A DNA stretch of 5,634 nt from an uncultured Propioniciclava sp. (GTDB lineage Bacteria > Actinomycetota > Actinomycetes > Propionibacteriales > Propionibacteriaceae), in assembly GCA_937872005.1 (NCBI GenBank), contig CALMPQ010000189.1:1-5634 (forward strand), read 5' to 3'. Positions 1 to 5,606 of this stretch are shown here, piece by piece. The position numbers were made by a program, and so were the translations under genes. Under the pieces are notes generated by a model. It saw nothing but the letters and a program-made list of their open reading frames with translations. It was not told where the DNA came from and ran no database searches. Every line of letters begins with the position of its first letter. Within the stretch, counting starts at the first letter, position 1.

Positions 1-509
1 TCGGTGCGGTGGCCGGGGGTGTCCTCGAGCCCGTAGCTGTCGTGCACCTGGTCGGTCTGCGGTGCGGACGCCGCCACCCCACCCTTCCGCGCGCGCCGGG
101 CCACGGGTGCGTCCGAGGTCCCGTACCCGACCAGCACCGACCCGCTGCCCGAGCTCTCAGCGGCCGGGTCCCCCGATGGCATAACTCCGGTATCCCGGGG
201 TTCTGCATCGATTTCGGCCCCATCTGCTTGAGAATCTCCGGAATACCGGACTTTTGCCCCCGACCCTGAACCAGATCCGTCATCAATCGTCATGATCACC
301 GACCCGACGGGCACGACATCACCCTCGGCGCAGAACAACTCACCCACGACACCGGCGACGGCGGCGGGCAGTTCGACGACCGACTTGGCGGTCTCGACCT
401 CGACGACGATCTGGTTGACCTCGACGGTGTCGCCCGGCGCGACGAGCCAGGTCACGATCTCGGCCTCGAGCAGGCCCTCGCCCGGGTCGGGCAGCTTCAT
501 CTCGAACAT
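1..509 (-). CDS. 2-oxoacid dehydrogenase complex E2 (dihydrolipoamide acyltransferase), N-terminal part, truncated by window edge
   Basis: The reading frame is open from an ATG at 509 down to base 3 (169 codons) and continues off the left edge. It starts [19 protein letters not shown]. Residues 1-77 form a lipoyl (biotinyl_lipoyl) domain with the lipoylation motif VEVETAKS; Lys42 is the lysine expected to carry lipoate. A long Gly/Ser- and acid-rich linker follows, then VLVGYG at 125-130 and a basic RRARK stretch at 138-142, typical of the segment just before the peripheral E1/E3-binding domain in actinobacterial E2 proteins. The binding and catalytic domains lie outside the window. A GGAGG ribosome site (512-516) precedes the ATG, and only 7 bases separate it from the E1 beta stop, so it is the third gene of the operon. 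E2 transfers the acyl group from E1 to CoA. The residues present do not tell pyruvate (pdhC) from branched-chain (bkdC) specificity, so no symbol is assigned. The linker holds a faint internal repeat. Confidence 0.93.
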   Translation of the reverse strand, partial: MFEMKLPDPGEGLLEAEIVTWLVAPGDTVEVNQIVVEVETAKSVVELPAAVAGVVGELFCAEGDVVPVGSVIMTIDDGSGSGSGAKVRYSGDSQADGAEIDAEPRDTGVMPSGDPAAESSGSGSVLVGYGTSDAPVARRARKGGVAASAPQTDQVHDSYGLEDTPGHRT

Positions 510-516
510 GGTCCTC

Positions 517-1494
517 CTAGTGGGCCATCGATCGGTCGACGGCATCGAGGATGCGGTCGAGGTCGGGCAGGTAGTTCTTCTCGACCCGGCTGGGCGGGTA
601 GGGCATGTCGTAGGCGGTGACGCGCAGCACGGGCGCTTCGAGAGAGTAGAAGCACCACTCCTGCAGCCGCGCGGCGACCTCGGCGCCGAGCCCGCCCGTC
701 CGGACGGCCTCGTGCACCACGATCGCCCGCCCGGTCTTCTCGACCGACGCGCGAATGGTGGCGTCGTCCAGCGGCGAGAGCGAACGCAGGTCGACGACCT
801 CGATCGACCGCCCCTCCCCCGACGCCGCCAGCGCCGCCTCCACACACGTCTTCACCATCGGCCCGTAGGTCAGGATGGTCGCATCGGTGCCCTGCAGCAC
901 GACGCGGGCGGCGTCCATGGCCAGGGGCGGCTCCGACAGGTCGACCTCGCCCTTCTCGTGGTAGCGGCGCTTGGGTTCGAGGAAGATCACGGGGTCATCC
1001 GATGCGATCGCCTGCTGGATCATCCAGTACGCATCCAACGGCGTCGACGGGCTCACGACCACCAGCCCCGGCGTGTGCGCGAAGTACGCCTCGGGCGACT
1101 CCGAGTGGTGCTCGATCGCGCCGATCGCGCCGCCGTAGGGGATGCGGATCACCATCGGCACGCTCAACCGCCCCAACGACCGGAACCGCATGCGCGACAC
1201 CTGCGACACGATCTGGTCGAAGGCCGGCCACACGAACCCGTCGAACTGGATCTCCACCACCGGCCGGTACCCCCGCAGCGCCAACCCCAGGGACGTGCCG
1301 ACGATGCCCGACTCGGCCAGGGGAGAGTCGACGACGCGGTCCTCGCCGAAGTCGCGCTGCAGGTGCTCCGTGATGCGGAACACCCCGCCCAGCTTCCCGA
1401 TGTCCTCCCCCGCGAGCAGCACCTTGGGGTCGGCCTCCAGCGCGCGGCGCAGCCCGGCGTTGAGCGCCTTGGCCATGGTCATGGTCTGGGTCAT
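517..1494 (-). CDS. 2-oxoacid dehydrogenase E1 component, beta subunit
   Basis: This 325-residue protein has the usual length for the E1 beta family. The N-terminal half is the pyrimidine-binding transketolase-like domain: GEDIG at 29-33, DSPLAESG at 56-63 with Glu61 as the likely glutamate that activates the ThDP aminopyrimidine, and [17 protein letters not shown] at 117-133 with the conserved active-site histidines. The transketolase C-terminal domain runs from about residue 195 to 318 ([37 protein letters not shown]). With E1 alpha it forms an alpha2beta2 enzyme that decarboxylates a 2-oxoacid and reductively acylates the E2 lipoyl group. The start is the ATG at 1494-1492, which shares one base with the E1 alpha stop (TGATG). 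A GAGGAGG ribosome site lies just upstream inside the E1 alpha coding end, indicating translational coupling. Longer frames upstream of this ATG overlap E1 alpha and are not real. Substrate could be pyruvate (pdhB) or branched-chain oxoacids (bkdB); the symbol is left open. Confidence 0.95.
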   Translation of the reverse strand: MTQTMTMAKALNAGLRRALEADPKVLLAGEDIGKLGGVFRITEHLQRDFGEDRVVDSPLAESGIVGTSLGLALRGYRPVVEIQFDGFVWPAFDQIVSQVSRMRFRSLGRLSVPMVIRIPYGGAIGAIEHHSESPEAYFAHTPGLVVVSPSTPLDAYWMIQQAIASDDPVIFLEPKRRYHEKGEVDLSEPPLAMDAARVVLQGTDATILTYGPMVKTCVEAALAASGEGRSIEVVDLRSLSPLDDATIRASVEKTGRAIVVHEAVRTGGLGAEVAARLQEWCFYSLEAPVLRVTAYDMPYPPSRVEKNYLPDLDRILDAVDRSMAH

Positions 1495-2648
1495 CACGCC
1501 TCCTCGAAGCTGGCCTCGTAGGCCAGGTAGGCGTCCCGCTGCTCGGCCAGCGCGGGCGGCAGTTTCGCATAGGTGAGAGCCCAGAAGTCCTCCAGGCGGG
1601 GTTCGGGCAGCTGCCCCACCCCTTCCCTGATCCGGACGCCGAGGGCGTCGGCTTCGGCGTCCACCTGGTCGAGCCACGCCTGGTCGATGGCGCCGGTGGC
1701 GAGGAGGTGGGTGCGCACGCGCTCGATGGGGTCCTTGGTGCGCCAGACGGCCTCCTCCTCGCGGCGGCGGTACTTGGTGGGGTCGTCGGAGGTCGTGTGC
1801 GCGCCCATGCGGTAGGTGAACGCCTCGATGAAGGTGGGGCCCTCGCCGCGGCGGGCGCGGTCGAGCGCCCACTCGGTGACGGCCTGCACGGCGAGCACGT
1901 CGTTGCCGTCGACCCGCAGGCTCGGGATGCCGAAACCCACTGCCCGGCGGTAGAGCGGGATTCGGGACTGCAGCTCGATGGGCTCGCTGATCGCCCACTG
2001 GTTGTTCTGCACGAAGAACACGACCGGCGCCTGGTAGCTGGCCGCGAAGACCAGCGCCTCGTTGACGTCGCCCTGGCTGGTGGCCCCGTCACCGAAGTAG
2101 ACGAGGACCGCACCGTTGGCGTCCGGGTCGTCGTTGCCGACGAGACCGTCGCGCTGGAGGCCCATCGCGTAGCCGGTGGCGTGCAGGGCCTGGGTGCCGA
2201 TCACGAAGGAGTAGAGGTGGAAGCGGGTGGCGCGCGAATCCCAGTCGACCATCGACGTGCCGCGGAACGTCTTCAGCATGTCGAGCGGGTCGACGCCGCG
2301 CATGAGGGCGAGCGAGTGCTCGCGATAGCTGGGGAACACCTCGTCGAGGTCGCGCACCGCGGCGCCCGAGCCGACCTGGGCGGCCTCCTGACCGAGCGAG
2401 GGCGGCCAGAGCCCGAGTTGGCCCTTGCGTTGCAGCGCGGTGGCCTCGGTGTCGAACCGGCGGCCGAGGATCATGTGCCGCAGGGCGGCGGCGATGGTGG
2501 CGTCGTCGTGGGCATAGGAGAACGACTCGCCCTCCACCCGCTCCCCCTCGGGCGTGAGCAGCTGGATGAACTCCTCGCTGCGGACGATGGTCGTCCCGCC
2601 GGGAGTCACCACTGTCTCGGACGCGTCCGGGTTCTCAGTCGTGGTCAC
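1494..2648 (-). CDS. pdhA: 2-oxoacid dehydrogenase (pyruvate or branched-chain) E1 component, alpha subunit
   Basis: The product has 384 residues from a GTG start. Family signatures are clear: RRFDTEATALQRKGQLGLW at 63-81, the SLGQEAAQVG region at 84-93, and the ThDP/Mg binding motif starting GDGATSQGD at 186 and ending QNN at 214-216. YRMGAHTTSDDP at 279-290 is the active-site loop that is phosphorylated in mitochondrial homologues. It pairs with E1 beta to decarboxylate a 2-oxoacid and acylate E2. The symbol follows the usual naming of close actinobacterial homologues; bkdA is an equally used name for this group, and substrate cannot be decided here. The GTG at 2648 is preferred over an upstream in-frame TTG at 2696. 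The extra 16 residues would be atypical, no ribosome site precedes either codon, and a -10 box ends six bases before the GTG, suggesting leaderless translation. The frame ends in TGA at 1494, overlapping the E1 beta ATG. It is the first gene of the operon. Confidence 0.94.
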   Translation of the reverse strand: MTTTENPDASETVVTPGGTTIVRSEEFIQLLTPEGERVEGESFSYAHDDATIAAALRHMILGRRFDTEATALQRKGQLGLWPPSLGQEAAQVGSGAAVRDLDEVFPSYREHSLALMRGVDPLDMLKTFRGTSMVDWDSRATRFHLYSFVIGTQALHATGYAMGLQRDGLVGNDDPDANGAVLVYFGDGATSQGDVNEALVFAASYQAPVVFFVQNNQWAISEPIELQSRIPLYRRAVGFGIPSLRVDGNDVLAVQAVTEWALDRARRGEGPTFIEAFTYRMGAHTTSDDPTKYRRREEEAVWRTKDPIERVRTHLLATGAIDQAWLDQVDAEADALGVRIREGVGQLPEPRLEDFWALTYAKLPPALAEQRDAYLAYEASFEEA

Positions 2649-2654
2649 CCGGAG

Positions 2655-2660
2655 ATCATA
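2655..2660 (-). promoter_or_regulatory. Probable -10 box of the E1 operon promoter (leaderless transcript)
   Basis: Read on the minus strand the hexamer is TATGAT, one mismatch from TATAAT. Six bases (2654-2649) separate it from the GTG start at 2648, so transcription would start at or next to the first base of the codon and the message would lack a 5' leader. No Shine-Dalgarno sequence is seen before the GTG, which agrees with this. Leaderless genes are common in actinobacteria. The -35 region is poor: a 17-base spacer points to TTCTAA at 2683-2678. This suggests dependence on an activator or on an extended contact, which is inference. Confidence 0.6.
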
Positions 2661-2679
2661 GGTTACGCAACCGTAGGTT
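2661..2679 (-). promoter_or_regulatory. Alternating AACC/GGTT half-sites, candidate operator of the E1 operon
   Basis: On the minus strand the order is AACC (2679-2676), TAC, GGTT (2672-2669), GCGT, AACC (2664-2661). Each neighbouring pair is an inverted repeat. The right-hand pair, 2672-2661, is symmetric at 10 of 12 positions. The block fills the spacer between the -10 box and the -35 position, where a bound repressor would block RNA polymerase. No regulator gene is in the window, so the binding protein is unknown. Confidence 0.4.
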
Positions 2680-2767
2680 AGAAGACTCCGCGCCAACCCT
2701 GTGGCAACCCGGATCGAATCTGTCCGCGTCGGCGCTTAGGCTCATCGCGCCGAACCCGAGGAGAACC

Positions 2768-4105
2768 ATGGACGCCCAGACCGACCGGCAGCGCAGCTTC
2801 ATCGCCGTGCTGGTCAACACGTTCATCGCGAACATCACGACCAGCTTCCTGTGGTTCGCCACGATCTTCTGGATGTACCTCGAGACCCGCAACGTGATGG
2901 TCACCGCCATCCTCGGTGGGGCGTACATGCTGGGCATGGCGGTGTTCGGCGTCCCCTTCGGGTCGTGGATCGACCGCACCCGCAAGAAGAAGGTCATGGT
3001 CGTCGCCCAGGCGATGACCGCCGTGATGTACGGGCTGGCGGTCGGCATCTACTTCCTGACCCCCCGCGCCGAGCTGCTGAACATCGGCTCGCTGCCGTTC
3101 CTGGGGTTCACCGCCCTGCTGCTCGCCGGCGGCATCATGGAATCCGCCCGCGGCATCGCCCTGTCGACCGTGGTGACCATCCTGATCCCCGCCGAGGAGC
3201 GCGACAAGGCCAACGGCCTGGTCGGCATGGTGCTGGGGCTCAGCTTCATGGTGACCTCGGTCATCGCGGGCCTGGCGATCGGCCAGCTCGGTATGACGAC
3301 GACGCTGATGATCTCGCTGGCGCTGACCGTGTTGTCGCTGGCGCACATGGTGACCGTCGCGATCCCTGAGCCCGAGATCGTGCACGCCGAGGGCGCCCCC
3401 AAGCCGGTCGACTTCTCGGGCGCCTGGCTGGCGATCCGCGCCGTGCCCGGGCTGATCTGGCTGATCCTGTTCTCGACGTTCAACAACCTGGTCGGCGGGG
3501 TGTTCATGGCGCTGCTCGACCCCTACGGACTGTCGCTGCTGTCGGTGGAGGCCTGGGGCATCCTCTACGGCGTCGTCGGCTTCGGCTTCCTCATCGGCGG
3601 GGCGATCATCAGCAAGTCGGGTCTGGGGCCCAGGCCGCTGCGCACGCTGCTGCTGGTGAACGTGGGCGTGGCGCTGGTCGGCGGGTTGTTCGCGATCCGC
3701 GAGTCGGTGTGGTTGCTCGGGACCGGGATGCTCATCTACATGGCGTTGATCCCGTTCGCCGAGGCCGCCGAGCAGACCGTGCTGCAGCGCGTCGTGCCGC
3801 TCGAGAAGCAGGGACGCGTCTTCGGCTTCGCCACCAGCGTCGAGCTCGCCGCCGCCCCGGTGAGTTCGTTCCTGATCGGGCCGCTCGCGCAGTTCTGGCT
3901 GATCCCCTACATGGAGACGCCCGAGGGGCAGTCGACATGGGGCTGGCTCCTCGGTGACGGGGACGCCCGCGGCATCGCCCTGGTCTTCCTGCTCGCCGGC
4001 ATCGTCATGCTGCTGCTCACGGTCGTCGCCCTGCTGTCGCGCCCCTATCGCACGCTGTCGGACGCCTACGCCGCGGCCCCCACGACCGCCCCCGTGACCC
4101 CTTGA
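2768..4105 (+). CDS. Major facilitator superfamily (MFS) transporter, 12 TM
   Basis: This 445-residue inner-membrane protein shows about twelve hydrophobic segments. Rough positions are 10-37, 45-65, 76-97, 106-125, 130-140, 148-172, 178-199, 225-250, 264-282, 292-310, 315-335 and 355-380, with a last one at 402-424. One of the weaker segments is probably not a separate helix. The loop after the second helix carries MFS motif A as GSWIDRTRKKK (65-75). EKQGRVFGFATSVEL (346-360) resembles the matching loop of EntS/macrolide-efflux-like MFS proteins (MFS_3 type), so export is more likely than uptake. The substrate cannot be read from the sequence. The start is the ATG at 2768, with GAGGAG at 2758-2763 four bases upstream. 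It is divergent from the E1 operon, with 119 bases between the starts. A possible -10 (TAGGCT, 2737-2742) lies upstream but has no convincing -35. The stop codon falls inside the -35 hexamer of the next promoter. Confidence 0.92.
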   Translation: MDAQTDRQRSFIAVLVNTFIANITTSFLWFATIFWMYLETRNVMVTAILGGAYMLGMAVFGVPFGSWIDRTRKKKVMVVAQAMTAVMYGLAVGIYFLTPRAELLNIGSLPFLGFTALLLAGGIMESARGIALSTVVTILIPAEERDKANGLVGMVLGLSFMVTSVIAGLAIGQLGMTTTLMISLALTVLSLAHMVTVAIPEPEIVHAEGAPKPVDFSGAWLAIRAVPGLIWLILFSTFNNLVGGVFMALLDPYGLSLLSVEAWGILYGVVGFGFLIGGAIISKSGLGPRPLRTLLLVNVGVALVGGLFAIRESVWLLGTGMLIYMALIPFAEAAEQTVLQRVVPLEKQGRVFGFATSVELAAAPVSSFLIGPLAQFWLIPYMETPEGQSTWGWLLGDGDARGIALVFLLAGIVMLLLTVVALLSRPYRTLSDAYAAAPTTAPVTP

Positions 4106-4129
4106 CTTGGGGGTGGACCGGCGTAGTCT
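4102..4129 (+). promoter_or_regulatory. Promoter of the SRPBCC-HAD unit
   Basis: TTGACT (4102-4107), five of six matches to the -35 consensus, is followed after 16 bases by TAGTCT (4124-4129), which keeps the conserved TA and final T of actinobacterial -10 boxes. Transcription should start near 4136, giving a leader of about 36 bases before the ATG at 4172. The -35 hexamer contains the TGA stop (4103-4105) of the transporter gene, so the downstream unit can be transcribed on its own. Confidence 0.6.
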
Positions 4130-4158
4130 GTTTTATCCACTAAGGAGTGGAAAAACAG
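4128..4158 (+). repeat. 13-bp inverted repeat (operator or leader hairpin)
   Basis: CTGTTTT (4128-4134) and TCCACT (4136-4141), separated by one extra A at 4135, pair fully with AGTGGA (4146-4151) and AAAACAG (4152-4158); the loop is AAGG. The core, TCCACT-AAGG-AGTGGA, is a perfect 16-base dyad. It begins at the last bases of the -10 box and ends two bases before the GGGAGG ribosome site of the next gene, so it covers the expected transcription start. It has no U-tract after the stem in either direction, so it is not a standard terminator. It could be a repressor operator (core dyad) or a 5' leader hairpin. Confidence 0.65.
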
Positions 4159-4171
4159 GCGGGAGGTTGCC

Positions 4172-4663
4172 ATGCACCACACCGAGATCGTCAACCACAC
4201 GACCGTGCTGCCCGACCCCGAACTGCCCATCGCCCGAATCCGGCGGGTCTTCGACGCCCCGCCCGCGGCGGTGGTCAGGGCCCACACCGACGCTTCGCTG
4301 CTGGAGCAGTGGGCCGGCCCGGACGCCGACCAGTTCGTCATCCACCGCTGGGACGCCCGGACCGGGGGCGCCTGGCGCATCACCGACCACGGCCGGCTGC
4401 GGTACGGGTCGTTCCACGAGGTCGGCCCCGAGCGCATCGTCCGGACGGTGTCCTGGGAGGACCGCCCCGAGGAGGTCACCCTCGAGATCCTCACCTTCAT
4501 CGACCTGCACGACGGACGCACCCGCGTCGTCACCGAGTCGCTGTCGAACAGCTTCGAGGCCCGCGACGGCTGGCTCGCAAGTGGCCACGTCGAGCGCGCC
4601 ACCGCTGCGCACGAGCGGCTGAGTGCGCTCCTGGCCGAGCAGGCCACTACCGTGAAGGCATGA
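4172..4663 (+). CDS. SRPBCC / AHSA1-domain protein (START-like fold)
   Basis: The product is 163 residues, near the usual size for a single-domain AHSA1-type protein. Recognisable elements in order are IARIRRVFDAPPAAVVRAHTD (20-40) leading to LLEQWAGP, then WDARTGGAWRI (60-70), GSFHEVGPERIVRTVSWED (79-97), TLEILTFID (103-111), and the helix ARDGWLASGHVERATAAHERL (130-150), as in many family members. SRPBCC domains form a deep hydrophobic ligand pocket. The ligand and biological role are unknown here, and general 'activator of Hsp90 ATPase' naming should not be read as function. Many actinobacterial members lie beside an ArsR-type regulator, but none is present in this window. The ATG at 4172 follows GGGAGG (4161-4166) with a five-base gap. 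Its end overlaps the HAD hydrolase start by four bases (ATGA), so the two are cotranscribed and probably translationally coupled. Confidence 0.9.
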   Translation: MHHTEIVNHTTVLPDPELPIARIRRVFDAPPAAVVRAHTDASLLEQWAGPDADQFVIHRWDARTGGAWRITDHGRLRYGSFHEVGPERIVRTVSWEDRPEEVTLEILTFIDLHDGRTRVVTESLSNSFEARDGWLASGHVERATAAHERLSALLAEQATTVKA

Positions 4664-5262
4664 TCCGCGCCGTCGTCTTCGACCTGGGTGGGGTACTCGC
4701 GTCCGGTGAAGGCGTCACCACCGAACCCGCCCGGCTCCTCGGCGTCCCCGAGGATGCCTTCGCCGCGTTCTACTGGGCGGGGCGGCCGGCGTACGACGCC
4801 GGGGCGTCCGACGCCGAGTACTGGGGGCCGATCCTGACCGGGCTGGGCAAGCCGGCTGCGGTCGAGACCATCCAGCAGCTCGCCAAACTGGACGCCGACC
4901 TCTGGCTCTGCCTCGACCCGGCCCCGCGCCGGCTGCTGGCGGACCTGCGGCAGGCCGGGGTGACGCTCGCGGTGTTGTCGAACGCGCCCTTCAACCTCGA
5001 CGTCGGGCTGGTCGACGCCGACTTCGCCGACGAGGTCGACCACTGGTTCGTGTCGGCGTCCATGGGGGTGGGCAAGCCCGACCGCGTCGCATTCGCCCGG
5101 GTCGTGGAGGTGCTCGAGCTCGAGCCCCGGCAGGTCGCGTTCTTCGACGACACGCAGGTCAACATCGAGGGCGCCGAGCGGGCGGGGTTGATGGCGCACC
5201 GGTGGGTCTCGGCCTCCGAAGCCCGGGACTGGCTCGCATTCCTGGGCGTCCTCCCCGAGTGA
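4660..5262 (+). CDS. HAD-superfamily hydrolase (subfamily IA-like phosphatase)
   Basis: This 200-residue protein has all four HAD motifs. Motif I is VVFDLGGVL with nucleophile Asp8. The usual second aspartate (DxD) is glycine, as in the FDLGGV branch that includes YihX-like sugar phosphatases and the N-terminal domain of epoxide hydrolases. Motif II is VLSNAP with Ser107 and Asn108, motif III is GVGKPD with Lys139, and motif IV is FFDDTQVNIEGA with Asp163 and Asp164. A small helical cap lies between about 15 and 80. Proteins of this type are soluble Mg-dependent phosphatases or dehalogenase-like hydrolases; the substrate is not predictable, and the Gly in motif I means catalysis cannot use the standard acid-base aspartate. 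The ATG at 4660 overlaps the previous stop (ATGA), and only a weak GAAGG, one base from the ATG, is present, so translation likely depends on coupling. A hairpin without a U-tract follows the stop. Confidence 0.92.
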   Translation: MIRAVVFDLGGVLASGEGVTTEPARLLGVPEDAFAAFYWAGRPAYDAGASDAEYWGPILTGLGKPAAVETIQQLAKLDADLWLCLDPAPRRLLADLRQAGVTLAVLSNAPFNLDVGLVDADFADEVDHWFVSASMGVGKPDRVAFARVVEVLELEPRQVAFFDDTQVNIEGAERAGLMAHRWVSASEARDWLAFLGVLPE

Positions 5263-5274
5263 TTGGGTCAATTT

Positions 5275-5288
5275 CACCCTTCAGGGTG
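5275..5288 (+). repeat. Short inverted repeat after the HAD gene (weak terminator candidate)
   Basis: CACCCT and AGGGTG flank the two bases TC, giving a five-base-pair stem with a TTCA loop. It begins 12 bases after the HAD stop. There is no following T-run, and TTCACC (5273-5278) can instead pair with GGTGAA (5296-5301). It may terminate or attenuate transcription after the SRPBCC-HAD unit, but the evidence is thin. Confidence 0.35.
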
Positions 5289-5322
5289 TAGCGCCGGTGA
5301 ATCCTGTCGTGCCATCGTCGAT

Positions 5323-5338
5323 AACGGAACAATCCGTT
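5323..5338 (+). promoter_or_regulatory. Perfect 6-6 dyad upstream of the small membrane protein gene
   Basis: AACGGA (5323-5328), ACAA, TCCGTT (5333-5338) form a perfect 16-base inverted repeat that ends 29 bases before the ATG at 5368. The position suits an operator or a leader hairpin. No convincing -35/-10 pair was found around it. The GGAAC and CGTT elements resemble the two halves of ECF sigma promoters, but they are only four bases apart, so that reading was dropped. Confidence 0.35.
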
Positions 5339-5367
5339 CTGGCTAGCAACGACGGAAGGGGAAGCAC

Positions 5368-5514
5368 ATGGTTACCCTCGGAATCATCCTGCTGATCATC
5401 GGCCTGCTGGTGAACACGGGTCTCCCGTTGACCACCATCGGCATCGTCCTGATCGTGATCGGCCTGATCCTGAACCTGGTCCCGATGGGCGGCAAGCGCA
5501 TCCGGGTCTGGTAG
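5368..5514 (+). CDS. Small two-helix membrane protein, DUF6131-like, 48 aa
   Basis: ATG at 5368 opens a 48-codon frame ended by TAG at 5512-5514. A GA-rich ribosome site (GGAAGGGGAAG, 5354-5364) precedes it. The protein begins MVTLGIILLIIGLLVNTG and has two hydrophobic helices, about 4-15 and 23-38, joined by a short NTGLP turn, with a basic GGKRIRVW tail. The positive-inside rule puts the tail in the cytoplasm, which with two helices puts the N terminus there too. Length, the repeated GIxLxxIG helices and the GG-K/R-R-aromatic tail resemble the actinobacterial DUF6131 family; that assignment is from memory of the family pattern, not a search. Function is unknown. Residues 3-16 and 23-36 are repeats of one another. 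It stands alone, 105 bases after the HAD gene and 13 bases before a GC hairpin, so it looks monocistronic. Confidence 0.8.
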   Translation: MVTLGIILLIIGLLVNTGLPLTTIGIVLIVIGLILNLVPMGGKRIRVW

Positions 5515-5527
5515 GTCAACTCGCACC

Positions 5528-5543
5528 GTGGGCTCCCGCCCAC
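5528..5543 (+). terminator. GC-rich hairpin after the small membrane protein gene
   Basis: GTGGGC (5528-5533), loop TCCC, GCCCAC (5538-5543) form a perfect six-pair, almost all-GC stem that starts 13 bases after the TAG stop. There is no T-run after it. U-poor hairpins often act as terminators in high-GC actinobacteria, so it is the first candidate terminator of the small gene. Confidence 0.5.
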
Positions 5544-5546
5544 ATT

Positions 5547-5606
5547 CGCCACACCTGACAACGCGTGCACCGGTTCCAACCGGCGCACGCGTTGTCATGT
5601 GTGGCG
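5547..5606 (+). terminator. Long 29-nt-arm hairpin, probable (bidirectional) terminator
   Basis: The arms are 5547-5575 and 5578-5606. From outside inward they are CGCCACAC/GTGTGGCG, one mismatch (C5555/T5598), TGACAACGCGTGC/GCACGCGTTGTCA, one mismatch (A5569/C5584), and CCGGTT/AACCGG around a CC centre. That is 27 paired positions of 29. Such a structure would be very stable in RNA from either strand. It lies just past the small gene's first hairpin. A U-tract is absent, so termination is inferred from position and stability. Other readings are a repeated palindromic element or a regulatory dyad for the next gene to the right. Confidence 0.6.

Noticed and set aside
292..1521. A 409-codon plus-strand open frame opposite E2 and E1 beta.
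   Set aside because: Its translation is rich in Arg, His, Gly and Pro with no family signature. It lies antisense to well-recognised E1 beta and lipoyl-domain coding sequence, as expected for GC-rich codon bias.
1707..2681. A 324-codon plus-strand open frame opposite E1 alpha.
   Set aside because: It mirrors the E1 alpha codons and has low-complexity Val/Ala/Arg/Asp composition with no known motif.
2649..2696. TTG at 2696 as the E1 alpha start, adding 16 residues.
   Set aside because: No ribosome site precedes it, and the added region covers the -10 box and the half-site repeats. The GTG at 2648 fits a leaderless start better.
4133..4141. TTATCCACT as a DnaA box (8 of 9 matches to TTATCCACA).
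   Set aside because: It is a single copy, lies inside the arm of an inverted repeat at a promoter, and no cluster of boxes or origin-type AT-rich region is present.
4128..4158. The dyad as a rho-independent terminator of the MFS gene.
   Set aside because: The stem has its T-run before and A-run after on both strands, the reverse of an intrinsic terminator, and it overlaps a promoter.
4147..4659. Upstream extension of the HAD frame into the SRPBCC gene.
   Set aside because: The extension is Arg/Pro/His-rich and out of frame with the SRPBCC protein. The HAD fold starts exactly at MIRAVVFDLGG, encoded from 4660.
4066..5277. A 403-codon minus-strand open frame opposite SRPBCC and HAD.
   Set aside because: No recognisable domain, and both opposite-strand genes have clear motifs and ribosome sites. 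It is a GC-rich shadow frame.
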